Below, in pieces: positions 22,126 through 34,025 of a stretch of DNA of 64,000 bases; position 1 is the first letter of the stretch; every line of letters starts with the position of its first letter. The stretch spans positions 62,001-126,000 of the forward strand of contig WNNJ02000623.1 of the NCBI GenBank assembly GCA_012934845.2, written 5' to 3'. A program made the translations under genes and the position numbers. The DNA comes from Pomphorhynchus laevis. Taxonomy: Eukaryota; Acanthocephala; Palaeacanthocephala; Echinorhynchida; Pomphorhynchidae. The notes beneath the pieces were generated by a model. It was not told the DNA's origin, did not search any database, and saw nothing but the letters and a program-made list of their open reading frames with translations.

Positions 22126-22536
22126 TCATTCATTCATTCAAGATCCTTTATTTATCAAAAAACCCAAATAGCGGATATCTTCGCTATTTGTAAGACTCAT
22201 TCTACAAATTGATAACAATATAGAGAAAATAAATAGCCCAAATAAATAGTATTTTGATATTTGGAACACGAACTACTATGAAGACGCGAAGTTTATTTTC
22301 CACATGAATTTATCTAATCAAGAGCCCAGTAGAGAGAGCTATTTTTTAGATGTTCTGTCCTACAACAAGCTGTTGCCCACTTACGATTTGATCGTAGAGC
22401 AGCTGAGTATAAATGATTATTGGTGTGACATAAATAAGACTTCAGTAAGCGTTTGAAGAATGTTCGAGTTTGCCTTTTTCTTGAAAACATTGACTAGAAT
22501 TGCATCAAATGTAGGCAACTCCCATCCACATATTAT
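22126..22536 (-). mobile_element. 3' end of another LINE, (GAAT)n-tailed
   Basis: On the minus strand a decayed C-terminus (RKWATACCRTEHLKNSSLYW) leads to a 3' hairpin, CAAATAGCG / CGCTATTTG at 22,165-22,190, then AAATAAAGGATCTT and four GAAT repeats at 22,126-22,140. The repeats abut the C2 3' end. The family is not represented elsewhere in the window. Confidence 0.55.
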
Positions 22537-22604
22537 TATACATTCAACAACATACGAGCATTAGCTCAAATAGCTGGCTCACAATAAGTTCGTAAATAAA
22601 TTAA

Positions 22605-25554
22605 TTAGTTATTAAAATAAGGAAATGCAACACGAAACATTACTTGATCCATTCGTAGTCTTCTTTTAAAAGTATTAAGTGAACTGCATCCAACGGTGTC
22701 TGCATCAAGGTTGTTCCAAAGCTCAACAATTCTTCTATCAAATTGCATCGCGCCCAATTTCTGTACCATGTTTCTTCGAATAGTTAAAGAATGACCGCGA
22801 AGAACATTTGAAGCACGTAGTTGAACCCTACTCCGAAAAGGGTGATGAGGACGTTGGAATAAATGCCAAACAAGGCAAATATCCATGTACCGACGGGTCC
22901 ATGTGACGGTCTCAAGTCCTAATGATCTCAGTCTGTCTTCATAAGGCAGCGACGCCAACGTTGGTGCTAGCTTTGTTGCCCTGCGAAGTACCTTTCTGAT
23001 TTCTTATGTTCATGCACAGTACGTGGGTATACAACCGGAGCTGCATATAAAAGTCTACTCAATACATGTGCTAAAATCAGAGGCCGAAGAGCAGTCGGAT
23101 TAATGCGAACAAACGCGCGTCGAATCATACCTATCATTTTATTGGAGTTGGCACAAGCTTGATCAGTGTGCTTTTTAGTTGATAAATTAGAGGTAACCCA
23201 TACTCCTAAATCTTTGTAACTATCGACACTTTCCACAATACAGCCCTTATATGTGTAACAAGCTGATGTTAGTTGCTTGCGAGCATTACCAATAATACGC
23301 ATGTGTTTGCATTTCGAAACATTTATAACAAGCTTGTTTGACGCCGCCCACAACTCCACATTGTCTATGTCAGTTTGCAAATTATCAACATCCTCACATG
23401 AATGAATGGGCCGCCATATTTTTAAGTCATCTGCATACAAACATGATCGAGAGCGAATGCACCCAGGCAAATCGTTAACATAAATGCTGAATAAAAGCGG
23501 ACCCAAAACTGAACCTTGAGGTACTCCAATATGACATTCTCTAGACACAGACAATGACCAATCGACAAGTACTCGAAAGCAACGATCACGAAGAAATTCT
23601 CTAATCCAATCAACTATTATGTTTGGGAGTCCAGTATTGACAAGTTTCTGAAGAAGTAGACCATGATCTACTCTATCAAAAGCTTTAGAAAAGTCGAAGA
23701 ATATAATGTCTGTATCGGTAAAATGTATCTTATTCGCTGTCCAATCAAGATGAGCATCAAGCAAATTTGAAACAGTTGAATAACCCTCCCGAAATCCGTG
23801 CTGATTAGGGACTAAAATTTTTCCTACACGAAAAAACTCAACCATGTAGCGATGCACAAACCTCTCCAACACTCTACAGCAAATGCAGGTAATGCTCACC
23901 GGCCTATAATTCTCGACGGAAGAGCGATCTCCCTTCTTGAAGTAGGGAAGAACAATTGACTGCTTCCACACATTAGGAAGAGATCTTTCCAAGATTGACT
24001 GGCGAAAAATTGCACAGAGAGGAACGCAAATTGAGCCTGCTAATCTGCACAGATAAACAGAAGGTAGTAAGTAACAACCTCTTGAATTATTTGCTTTTAG
24101 ACGGCGTAATTCGGAATAGACTTTAGCTGGCGTTATCAAATTGTCAAGGTCCAACTCAAGACACGTGTCAGAGTAAGTGTTCAGCACACTAGATTCCATA
24201 CAAAAAGTTTGATGTTCATTTGCGGGCTCTACTGAAGTGCAATAGTGTGCCGCAAACTCTTCAGCTAGGTCATTCGCAGAAATGTCATAGAAGTAGTGAC
24301 AAATCGAAGAATCAACAGCTCCCCTGCTTGATAGGTACTGAAAAAAGACCTTTAAATCGTATTTACACTTGTAGCTAATGCATTCTCAAATGCACACCGC
24401 TTCTTTCTCTTCAATGAATTGAATAAATTTCTTGCCTGTTTAAAAACATCATAACTACACTCCCCAACTTTGTAGCGATTGAAGATCAAATTACGAGTCC
24501 TCAATGTTGAACGTAACTCAGAATCGAACCAGGGAGAATCTTTTCGACGTGTCATGCTTCTAAGTGGAGAGAATAAAATAAGCAGCGACTCTAAGGTTCT
24601 CTGAAAGTAATTCCACGCGCCGTGTACTCCAACAACAGCGGGATCTGGCCAGGAAGCTGTTGAAAGTATTGACTTAATTGCATCTGTGTTGGTTTTGAAA
24701 GCATTAACCACTTGATTTTCACGCGGACCTCGAGTTTCTTCTTGAAACCTTAGCCTAATGATCACTACGCAATGATCAGACATACCGATCGGGGCATCAT
24801 AACGGATAGCGTTAATAATCTCACTGTTCGAAGATAAACATACATCTAATAGAGATCTACTGTTGCAAGCAAAACGAGTGTAATTTTGGACATGCTGAGT
24901 TAAACCACAATAGATGATACACTCCAGAAGGTCATAGGAAGCATGGTCACAAGTAGGAAAAGCCGTATACGAATTCCAATCAACCGAAGGCATATTCAAG
25001 TCACCTAGTATTAAAACATTGGAGGTACATTTAGAATAAAGTTCTACTTCCCCAATCAGTTTATCTGTGGCTGCCAAGAGTGAACTATATACTATCCCCA
25101 GAACAAGCGGAGCGGTATGCATGAATTTTACCCGACACCACAAACTTTCGACTTTATCAGAAGTGCTAAGAACAGTTACTTTCACATCGTTGCTCACATA
25201 AAGAATAACACCTCCACCTCTTCCACTTTTACGATCACTGCGGAAAACCAGATAACCAGGGATGGAGACTTCATTATCAACAATATCACCATATAGCCAT
25301 GATTCTGTGATAGCAAGTAATTTAGGACGAATTAACTTAACTCTATATCTCAGTTCATCTATCTTCGATATAAGACTGCGAACATTACCATGGAGTATTT
25401 CACAATGCCCCAACATACCTCTGGGAGTATTCCTATCACCCCTTACACATCCTAATAACCCGGACGCTAAACCATTTAGACTCTGATAGGCAGAGTAGAC
25501 GAGCCCGTTTCGATTACAGAATGCACGCGAGGCGACATGACTAGTGGGCTCCAA
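22605..25554 (-). pseudogene. ORF2 of LINE D1: endonuclease plus reverse transcriptase
   Basis: Methionine at 25,554, about 80 nt inside ORF1. The endonuclease (25,554-24,352) has LHGNVRSLISKIDEL, AITESWLYGD, GRGGGVILYVS, LGDLNMPSVDWN and YDAPIGMSDHCVVI. The usual YRSP motif reads VYSSLL, so an active-site neighbour is altered. A one-base loss near 24,352 shifts the frame. The RT (24,199-22,967) has YFKKGDRSSVENYRPVSIT, FFDFSKAFDRVDHGLLLQKL, GVPQGSVLGPLLFSIYVNDL and CLYADDLKIW. A second shift near 22,965 leaves the C-terminus (22,958-22,605) in another frame. Recently dead: three isolated lesions in about 980 codons. Confidence 0.9.
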
Positions 25555-26842
25555 CTCAGCCGGGTGCGTCGCTTCACAATCTGAAAATTTTTCACATAGA
25601 GATTTGTTTCTCCTTTAGCAACACGAGATGCTAGTTCCTCTTTAACCTTCGATAATTTTTTTCGTTCTGATACATCAAGATCTTTCAGCAGTCGAATATT
25701 AGACCCTTTGAGACGGAACGAGTTTCGCAACATTAAGGTAGCATGAAGTTGGTTATGGAAGACAGCTTTGAGTAGTCGGGGTTTATTATTTAAAGCATTG
25801 CGCTTACCTAGGCGGAAAAGAGCGACAAGTTTAACTTTTTGGACTGTGTCATTGTCACAGGAGCCAAGTACATGTGTCAGAATAGATCTCAAACTCTGAA
25901 TGTCGTCATTCAGTCGTGCTTGCGCATTCTCGAATATAGACTCGGGCACATTAGCTAGAATAACTGAGCATCCTCTATTATATATACGCCTATTTGAGAT
26001 CACCCTATCGAGACCATCACAGGACACAGCAGAATGTGTATCTGTACATGCACGTAAGCTGGGTATTTGAGTATCCGTTTTAACAATATTCCGCACGCTA
26101 TATAAGTCTGTCTCGGTATGTGAATCATGAGACTCTAAAGAACTTGATGGTGACATCAAAGTGACGTGTGCGTTGCCCGAGGAAACGCACTGACCATCTT
26201 TGTTTGAGATTGTACGAAATGTCGCATTGTGAGCATTCGACATCTTCGGTGTATCACTTTGTGAAATCGCTTCATCAGACAGAATATATTTCGAGACTTC
26301 GTCATACGGTCTTGACACTGAATTTGGAGTTGAATAGGAAGAACGCAAATATCCCCACTTCTAAATATGGGATGCTACAGGTCCATCGCTGCCGACATGA
26401 GCGCCAGTTGTTCGAGTTCGGTTGTCAATATGTAAAGCAATATTGGGAGAAGGACGATCAACGACAACGCATGTAGTCATATCGTTCGTAGTCTGTGATA
26501 CTTTAGGGACTGTATTTTCAGCAATTTGTTGCAATTTGCGATCGTTTGTATTCTCATCATGGGGAATCACACAGGCAGTCGTATCATCCCCAACCTGCGC
26601 ATCCACAGGAACTATATTTTTAAGGGGATGTTGAGCTTTGGAAGAGGATATTTTATCGTCCATGAGAACGGTTCGACTGAGAGATTGGTTATGTGCTTCT
26701 TCAAATTCGACTAAACGTCTTCTCAAAATATTAAGCTCTTTCACAGCACAAAAGCCACATAAATAAGCATCATCGGAATTCTTTTTTAACTTGATCATAC
26801 AAATAGTGGTCCAGGTGTCACACAAATCATTCGAACACTCGC
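25476..26842 (-). pseudogene. ORF1 of LINE D1, split by one stop
   Basis: The first part has the finger CSNDLCDTWTTICM ... YLCGFCAVKELN, then a Thr/Asp-rich linker. A TAG near 26,361 (after GPVASHI) precedes KWGYLRSSYSTPN and the second part (26,348-25,476), which holds the RRM-like domain (CSVILANVPESIFENAQARL, LFRLGKRNALNNKPRLLKAV, NLYVKNFQIVKRRTRLSW). D2 has the same stop and identical translation of both parts, so the stop was already in their common source. Confidence 0.85.
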
Positions 26843-26879
26843 TCAATCAATATTGATTGAGCTTTACTGTGAATTCTCA

Positions 26880-28330
26880 CAAGCATACTATGCTCTCTTT
26901 GGGACAATGTGCAAAAAGTTGGATAACCGTACGTAAGGATCGAGAGTATGCATGAATTTTAAAATAGAACTAATTGATCCTGGCAAGCTCCTTATCGTTT
27001 TAATTCACGAAGAAAATACATACGAGTTGCGCTTGTTTTCTTGACGTTACGAATATGCTTTCTCCAAGATAGGTTAGATTGAAATGTTAAACCTAAGATT
27101 TTCAATTCAGTTACTCTGGTTAGATCAAAATTAGGAAGTTCGTCTACAAGGATGGATGACTTTAACGACAATAAAATTAATTTGGACTTGGCCCTATTGA
27201 GACATGGGCAGTTTATATTACATTATTTGAGTAGATTTTCCACTTCGATTTCTACGACTTTGTTAGAATGATATTGGGAGCTTGCAATAGTAATGATCGT
27301 CAGATCATCTGCATACTTAATACATAAAGAACTAGAGCAGTTAGCTGGAAAATCGCTCATAAATATACTAAAAAGTAGTGGTGAGATAACACTGCATTTT
27401 GGTACACCGCAGCTGTTTTTTCTCTATGAAGATTTCAAACCTAAATGCTTAACACATTGTTGTCTATCATACAGGTATGATGACAAAAACCTTATCTGCC
27501 AGTTTAGAAAACCGCAACTTTTTAACTTTTCTAACAGTAGAGGAAATCTAACAGAGTCAAATGCTTTACTGATATCAGCTTGAATTAATTGAACGATCGG
27601 GTATTTTCCTGAATCTAGATGATCTAGACAAAATTAATGAATACTAAGCAAAGCGTCACTTGTACTTCTGCCAGACCGGAATGCATATTGGTGATTGTAA
27701 ATAGCTTGAAGAAATATATTAGTAATTCTCCTTTTGAAAATTATTTCAAGCAACTTTGAAAGTGCTGGAATGAGCGTTATAGGTCTAAAGCTATGTTCTG
27801 ATATATTCATGGAACCTTTTGGAACAAGAACAACTTCTGACAAGTTCAAGCATTTTGCGATAACTCCATCTTTAAACATAATATTAAAGAAGCGCGATAA
27901 CGGTTCTGCAATGGATTCACTTAAAAACTTTAGAACCCACGTAGGTGGTCCTGGACCGCAAGTTTTTGATGACGACATTTTTAATAGGGTTTGACACACT
28001 TCATCAACAGATGTTAAGTCGTTATTATTTTAGGATATTGACGGTAAAGGAATTGTGTATGGCAGTTCATTATTTAAAGGGCACAATGACTCATTTATAA
28101 CGTCTAATGTTCTTTGAAGATCTGTCGTTGAAAGATGTGATAAGAGAGAATTTGATGAAGAGCATTTTAGAGAACCTACACCTTTCCAAAATTGTAAACC
28201 GCGAGAACTACCTAATTTATTTTCCGCGTAATTGCGTTTTGTTTTAACAATTTCTATCGATAGTTTTTTAGAAACTCTATTGGATATATCTACGTTATTT
28301 TTATTATGATCGACTTGAATCTGCAGTTAT
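26880..28330 (-). pseudogene. LINE H: decayed reverse transcriptase of a second LINE lineage
   Basis: Best part 27,999-27,634: SSSKTCGPGPPTWVLKFLSE, VVLVPKGSMNISEHSFRPIT, LIPALSKLLEIIFKRRITNI, HQYAFRSGRSTSDALLSIH. Further along the minus strand come QADISKAFDSVRFPLLLEKL, SCGVPKCSVISPLLFSIFMS and KYADDLTIITIA (catalytic box at about 27,320-27,300), then LKILGLTFQSNLSWRKHI. Motif order is normal for a LINE RT but the sequence is not of the A-G group and no ORF1 is seen. Many stops and shifts. Confidence 0.75.
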
Positions 28331-28545
28331 CATGATTAGAATAATATTGGAATAACAATTATAATTTTTTAACGATAAATCAATTTATTACGCAAAAAAA
28401 TGTTAGTTTGTAAAAATGTTAGTTTGTAGTTATATTAAATACGTAGACTCAGTTAGCTGATTTAATTTAATAAAACATAAAGAAAGATGAGAAAAATGTG
28501 AAAAAAATTGTTCAATAAAGATCTTCTGCAAAATCTTTTCCATGT
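28331..28545. other. AT-rich interval, nothing recognised
   Basis: No open frame or repeat structure beyond homopolymer runs and a doubled ATGTTAGTTTGTA (about 28,400-28,428). Confidence 0.4.
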
Positions 28546-28995
28546 TTATTCCAGAGTCCTAGCGTAGACCGGAAAATTATAAGTTGAACGACTGGCTCGA
28601 ACACACATAGACGTCGCTTTCGCTAGTGCAAAACTTATTTGGCATCTTAAATGTTTAATGGTTTCGTTGTAATTCCTCGATAGTCTTGAAATTTGTTTTA
28701 GAACACATTGGGTTGATAAACCAAGTGCACCATTTGCTGCAATCACAATCGGGTAAAAAGTTGCCCGTTCATAAAGTGCAATTCTCTCTCCATATTTACT
28801 TACTTTCCTTGATTCATGGTAATTGAATGGGTTTCCTATTCGGTCAGATGAGTACGACGGATCTAAGTTACTGAAAATACAAATGTCCATTAAGGAGCGC
28901 TCCGACAGATCACCATATAAACCATGACAGGCAACATCCACCCTTGCATTCTTATCCGTTGATGTAGCGGGATTGTCGAAAACAACCTAATCACT
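28546..28995 (-). pseudogene. C-terminal fragment of an unusual retroelement RT protein
   Basis: The minus frame reads TSTDKNARVDVACHGLYGDL, FSNLDPSYSS, ERATFYPIVIAANGALG and IKHLRCQISFALAKATSMCV-RASR to a stop at 28,546. From memory this matches the C-terminus (R-x-D-x-x-x-x-G...FFDV...G-x-F-x-P-L-V-F...G-G-x-G...LR..LSF...RSA..C+RGSR) of a class of RT proteins abundant in marine invertebrate genomes; I cannot name the class with certainty. The palm of a related protein lies just to the right in opposite orientation. Confidence 0.55.
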
Positions 28996-29009
28996 CAAAG
29001 GTATCAAAT

Positions 29010-29640
29010 GTGGCTCCACCGATACAGAACGACATACTTTTGGTCAAAGCTGTGGTGTTGAAGCGGCCATTCATTCTGTTAGATGCAAGTAATGCTTTTA
29101 ATAACGTAAATCGAAAGCTCGCCCAAATTTCTACGAAGACCATGATCTGTATTTCTACGGGAGTAAAAATACAAGATCATGGTCTTCAAATTTTGGGGTC
29201 TGCAATTGGTGAGGAGGATTTTGTGTCAAATTTTTTACACATAAAAGTTGAAAATTGGGAGTTTATTTTGTCAAGATTAACTCTCGCAGCGAATGAATTT
29301 CCGCAGGAAGCCTACACAGCTCTCACACAAGCGCTTCAGTGTAAATGGAATCATGTACAACGTACATGTAAAGTTAAGGGAGATGAATTCCTTTGACTTT
29401 CCGAAAAATTACGAACAGAAGTCTTACCAGTCATAACAGGAATAAATCAAATGAGTAATAATGAGTTTCGAACTGTGACAATGCCACTTCGTTTCGGTGG
29501 TCTAGTAGTAATTGACCCAAAATTAAATCCTAATAGAAATTATGACGATTCTATTCGAATATGTACACCCTTGTTAAATGGATTAAATGGAATTGATTTA
29601 TTGGAAGAGCAAATAAAAATAAGAAAGCAAATAAGACAAG
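29010..29640 (+). pseudogene. Middle part of the same unusual RT class, internally deleted
   Basis: Reads PFILLDASNAFNNVNRK, which is palm motif A, then after a deletion LGSAIGEEDFVSNFLHIKVE, PQEAYTALTQALQCKWNHVQ, a TGA at 29,394-29,396, and EVLPVITGINQMSNNEFR, MPLRFGGLVVIDP. The catalytic DD box expected between motif A and LGSAIG is missing. The deletion point carries a 20-bp inverted repeat (29,135-29,187). At about 29,640 it gives way to LINE A-beta3. Confidence 0.55.
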
Positions 29641-29663
29641 ATAAAGATAAGACAACATCGTTT

Positions 29664-30700
29664 ATGGGAGGACGTAAGAAAACAACTAAGACCGACACCA
29701 ACTGTGGACAACTGCAAGTACAGTGCTCGATACACGACTGCAGCGTCTGGACAACAATCACCTGCGACAAAAATAAGGCTAAAGAAGACTTCGTATGTAG
29801 TTTTTGTGCAAACAAACTAATATGCAACCTTTCCAATAAGCACATATCAACATCCAACACGTCAACTCAAACTGCCCCCGTCGTTTCTAATGTCCTTTCT
29901 CCACCCACCGACCCTGCCTCCATATTCACTTCCCATTCCATGTCATCTTCACTCCCCGACACCCCGTCCCGTCCTTCCCGTCTCGTTTCTCAATAAATTG
30001 CATCCATCAATCAAAATCACCTCCACCAACCTCTATGATCCTTCCAATCCTAACTTTTCCCCACATCGCTTGCCACCCTATTTATTATCATTATCCTCTA
30101 TGTCTCCGGACGTCGAACTAATTCCTCCAAATCATCAACTGCCAGCTCTTCTATCGTGATTAAACCAACCAACGTCAGTCGTCCTTCTTTACGGAAACGC
30201 TTTCCTTCTCGCGATCGTTGCGTCATCGTCACTAATATCACTCCTTCCAACTCCATATCTCCACAAACACGTCTCGAACACGATGTTTCCGCCTTCAGAT
30301 CCATCCTCTCGTCTATTGTTCCTGAGGGTAAACCATCCTTTTTCAAGGACATTACTCCTGTAGCATTTTATCCGTCTAAACAAATCTTCTCATTCTAATC
30401 CTTCCCAGCTCCCTCTCCTAAAAATTGTTTTCAAGCATTGCTCTTATGCGTCTTCTGTCCTCTCTCAACGATTTAAACTCATGTCATATTCAAACACTCA
30501 AATTTTCCCCGATCGCACCCCTTCTGAAATCGCACAAATCTTCTGCCCGCATGGAAAAACGCTGTCGCGAGGAAAACGGCGAAACATCACTCTCCATCCT
30601 ATACATAGACGGAAATTTTCAAGTTGTCCACACCCGTCCCAAAATTCGATGGCGCTCTATCTCCGCTATGAGTCTTCTCCACTAGACTCTTTCGCCACCA
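29664..30700 (+). pseudogene. ORF1 of LINE A-beta3
   Basis: ATG at 29,664. Finger LQVQCSIHDCSVWTTI ... DFVCSFCANKL, then a Ser/Pro-rich linker with NKLHPSIKITSTNLYD. A frameshift near 29,990 leads to frames holding RDRCVIVTNITPSNSISPQT and FRSILSSIVPEG; further shifts near 30,360 and 30,430 separate FSIALMRLLSSLND from the end (IYIDGNFQVVHTRPKIRW). Domain plan as in A-alpha2 ORF1 but broken at least three times. Confidence 0.75.
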
Positions 30701-32988
30701 CACACGGTTTCCGCCTTGGTCTCCTCAACACTTGATCAATTCTCAATAAATCGGATCTTACCCTCAATCTATTCACCAAGCAATCCATCGATCTCTTCTG
30801 CCCCACCGAATCATGGCCCTCATATTCCGACGACTTTTCCATTCGCCGTCTGCTCTCTGCCGGTTGCTCCCAAGTCGAATCCGCCCACCCATCAGCTTAT
30901 ACCCTTCTAAATTCTCTAATCATGGCGGTATCGTCGCATTTGCTCGTCAACTCGCGTCTCTTCGCAAAATCAATCCCCCTTTCACACCTTGTCTTTTGAA
31001 TTGCTCACTTGCCGTTCTTCTAACCCGATCAATCTAGATCTCGCCATTGTATACCGTCCTGGTTCATCAGCTCCGACATCCTTATTTTTTACCGAACTCG
31101 CTGACCTCCTTTCTCATTGTTATTTGTCCTCAATCACTTCACTCATTCCAGGCGACACTATCATCCGCCTAGACCGACTCTCTTCCACGGATTATATCCG
31201 GTTCATCAACATTCTATTCAACTACAATCACAAATTAATCTCGACAGCCCTCACACATATCCTTGGTGAGGCACTCGACATCATCGCGGTCCCTGATCAT
31301 TTTGCTGCATACACCTCACTGTCCATCCATGATCCTGCTCTATCCGATCACTTTCTCGTCACCCTTAATCTCGCTCACAACCACATCCCTAATCGCACAC
31401 CTACAATCCTACGTCGCCCTTGGAGAAATTTTGACCTCTTCCTTCTCCGCTATGCCTTACTCAAATCGTCTCTATCATGTCCCACAATAACATATTCATC
31501 TTCTCACGATCTCGCCTTTCTTTTCGACTCTGAACTCACATCCACTCTCAATCTACTCTTGCCCTTCAAGTCTCACCCACACCGTCGTTTGCACCGTGCC
31601 CCATAGTTTGACATCCAATGCCTACTCTCAAAGCGTCGACTCCGCCATGCTTTTCGAGTCTATCACCGCTCTCTCAGACGTGATTTCAGCTCGATTACTC
31701 CGTCTATCCGTGATTCCTATCTTGCTCTTCACCGGTACCACCTCAACCTACTACGTACCAAATGCAACTCCTTCTGCATCCTATCCCACTCTGCACAGTC
31801 TACTCTCATCATTCCGGAACTCTTTCAGCTTCTCCCTATCTCACCTACAGAAGTATCATCGGTCCTAATGTCCTTGCCCAACAAAACCTCACCTGCCGAT
31901 CCCCTGCCTACCCACATATTAAAATCTATATGCTCATCGATATCCCCATTTCTCACAACCTTGTTTAACTCGTCCATCCGCAGTCGTATCTTCCCTTCAC
32001 ACTGGAAATCCGCAATCGTTCGTCCCCTCCTTAAGAAACAATCGCTCGACCCCTCCCTTCCTTCCAGCTATCGCCCCATTTCACTACTCCCTACTCTTTC
32101 TAAGCTCTTAGAACGCCTCATCTTAATACAAATCAACGCTTATCTCTCCTCATCCAATCTGTACCCTTTTTTCCAATCCGCTTTCCGCTCTAATCACTCG
32201 ACAGACATCGCACGCATAAAAGTGTACAACGACTTACTCATTTCTCGAGACAAGGCTCTATATAGTGTTCTCGTCTCCCTCGACCGCTCCTCCGCATTCG
32301 ACATTGTCGACCACTCCGTCCTCCTTTATCGCCTTCGTTATGATTACGGCTTTTCTTCCTCCTCCGTAGCATGGTTTGCCTCATATCTATCCGACCGTTC
32401 CTTTCGCGTCTGTTCTAATTCATCATCCCCCCTCCCATACCTATTTTTTGCAGGGTCCCACAAGGTTGAGTCCTATGTCCCCTGCTTTTCTCTTTTCTGC
32501 ATGGCGATCTCTCTCCGTTTATCAAACCTTACTACTTTAACGCCATGCAATACGCCGATGACATCCTCATCTATTCTCATGCACCCGCACATCGCATACA
32601 CGATATCGGCATTTCTGCATCCAACTGTTTTTCTTCTATTTACAAACGTCTCTCCAATCTCCATCTCGTTCTAAACCCCGAAAAGTCCAAAATAATGTGG
32701 ATCCTTCCCGGTAAAACAAACATATCTCCTCCCATTGTAGCTTTTGCCTCATCGATCATCCCTATAGTCCACAATCTCACTTTCTTAGGCTTCCATTCGA
32801 TGATCACCTTTCCCTTAAACCCTTCGTCCGTGACAAGGTCCGCTCGTCTAACTTAATTCTCCGTGACATCCGCCGTATCCGCCCCTTATCGACTTCCGTT
32901 CTTGTATGTCTCTTCTTTCATCGCTTCTTTTCCCTAAAATCGATTACTGCCTTAGCCTTTTCGCCAATTCTCCAAAATCCATCATATA
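30660..32988 (+). pseudogene. ORF2 of LINE A-beta3: endonuclease plus partial RT
   Basis: The endonuclease spans about 30,690-31,400 (NHGGIVAFARQLASLRKIN, DLAIVYRPGSSAP, ILGEALDIIAVP, ALSDHFLVTLN with the catalytic SDH). The linker has RRPWRNFDLFLLRYALLKSS. The RT (31,868-32,988) has VRPLLKKQSLDPSLPSSYRP, SLDRSSAFDIVDHSVLLYRL and MQYADDILIYSH. Motif B is damaged (FFAGSHKVESYV for GVPQGSVLG) by a frameshift near 32,430, and more shifts follow. Confidence 0.8.
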
Positions 32989-33869
32989 CTGGAATGTAAC
33001 TCTTCGGAGCCTCAGCTACGTATTGAACATGACGTGAGTAGAGTTAGGGAAGTATTATCAAAAATATTTACTTCAGATGAGGAATCTATATCCTCATCTC
33101 TTCTAGTGAAATCATTGTTCAGGTTAGGTAGAAAAATGAAGAACGTCCACGCTTATTGAAAGTGGTATGTAAATCGTCCGACAATGTTAACGAGATCTTA
33201 CGCAGAGGGTATAAATTAAAAGGCCAAATTACTAAAATCTTTAATGATCTCAGCATTCAGGATCGTAAGATGCGACATCAAGCTTGGGAAGAGCTAAAGA
33301 CCAGGAATGCTTCTGGTAAAAAGGACTTGACAATAAGAAATTTTCGTGTGGTTCGAAGAAAGCCATTTGTACGTTGGAATCCAATCGGTCCGTAAATTGC
33401 TTAAGTATTGATCCATCCTCGTTAGATATATTTCCTACTGGACTATCTATAAACGCAGGAACCAGTAAATGTTCAACTCCAATTATTAAAGTCGCCCTTT
33501 ACAAATATTCGTAGTATAGTATCGAAGATTAACGAATTTCGAAACATATTCTTTACATATAAACCTCAAATAATTGCAGTTACCGAAACTTACCTCCATC
33601 ATGATATTGCTGATAGTATGGTAGCTGTGAATGGGTAGTCTATCATCAGGATTGATCGTAAAGTACGACGAGGAGGCGGTGTTGCACTTTATGTCGATCA
33701 ATGTATAGGTGTTGACGATTTTGAATGTTATACTGACACATATGGTACTTGTGAACTGATGATGGCGAGTCTATCTCATGTAAGAAATAAAGTTACTATT
33801 GCACTATGTTATAGATCTCCATGTAGCTTCGTTCTCACTCAGGAATTCTCAGATATTTTGACAAAGGCA
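32989..33869 (+). pseudogene. LINE E1, part 1: ORF1 C-terminus and endonuclease start
   Basis: Begins inside the RRM-like domain (GNVTLRSLSYVL, then LLKVVCKSSDNVNEILRRGY, SGKKDLTIRNFRVVRRKPFV) and enters ORF2 (AVTETYLHHDIADSMVAVNG, RRGGGVALYVDQCIGVDDF). It matches E2 at 46,980-47,875 with scattered substitutions; G-TAG-S at 33,638 replaces GYS. It stops after ACAAAGGCA where A-alpha2 is inserted. Continues at 38,305. Confidence 0.85.
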
Positions 33870-34025
33870 GCAATTTGACGACAATTAACGACAACCATCC
33901 TCTTGACAATTATCGACAACCATCGACAACCATCGACGACATCCGCTCGCTACTTACAACTAACGACTTGCAGACTAACGGAGTTTAAACATTCTTGATT
34001 ATAACTAACTAATTAACATTTTATT

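Larger units (their letters stand above)
22537..26842 (-). mobile_element. LINE D1, CR1-like, 5'-truncated
   Basis: Minus-strand element covering most of ORF1, all of ORF2 and a 3' end (GTATGTTGTTGAATGTATAATAATA). D2 at 38.4-43.05 kb on the plus strand is a near-identical copy. Flanks differ on both sides, the 3' end stops at the same tail, and D1 lacks the 5' UTR, which is the pattern of a retrotransposition copy. A 22-nt perfect palindrome (26,841-26,862) marks its 5' junction. Confidence 0.9.
29641..32988 (+). mobile_element. LINE A-beta3, 3'-truncated
   Basis: Plus-strand A-beta element from ORF1 to the RT thumb. Nearly identical to A-beta4 (53.9-57.4 kb, minus) from NKHISTSNTSTQTAPVV onward but unrelated before it. 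The right end (AATTCTCCAAAATCCATCAT) stops in the RT C-terminus and abuts the middle of LINE E1 ORF1, so both elements are cut at this junction. Confidence 0.85.
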
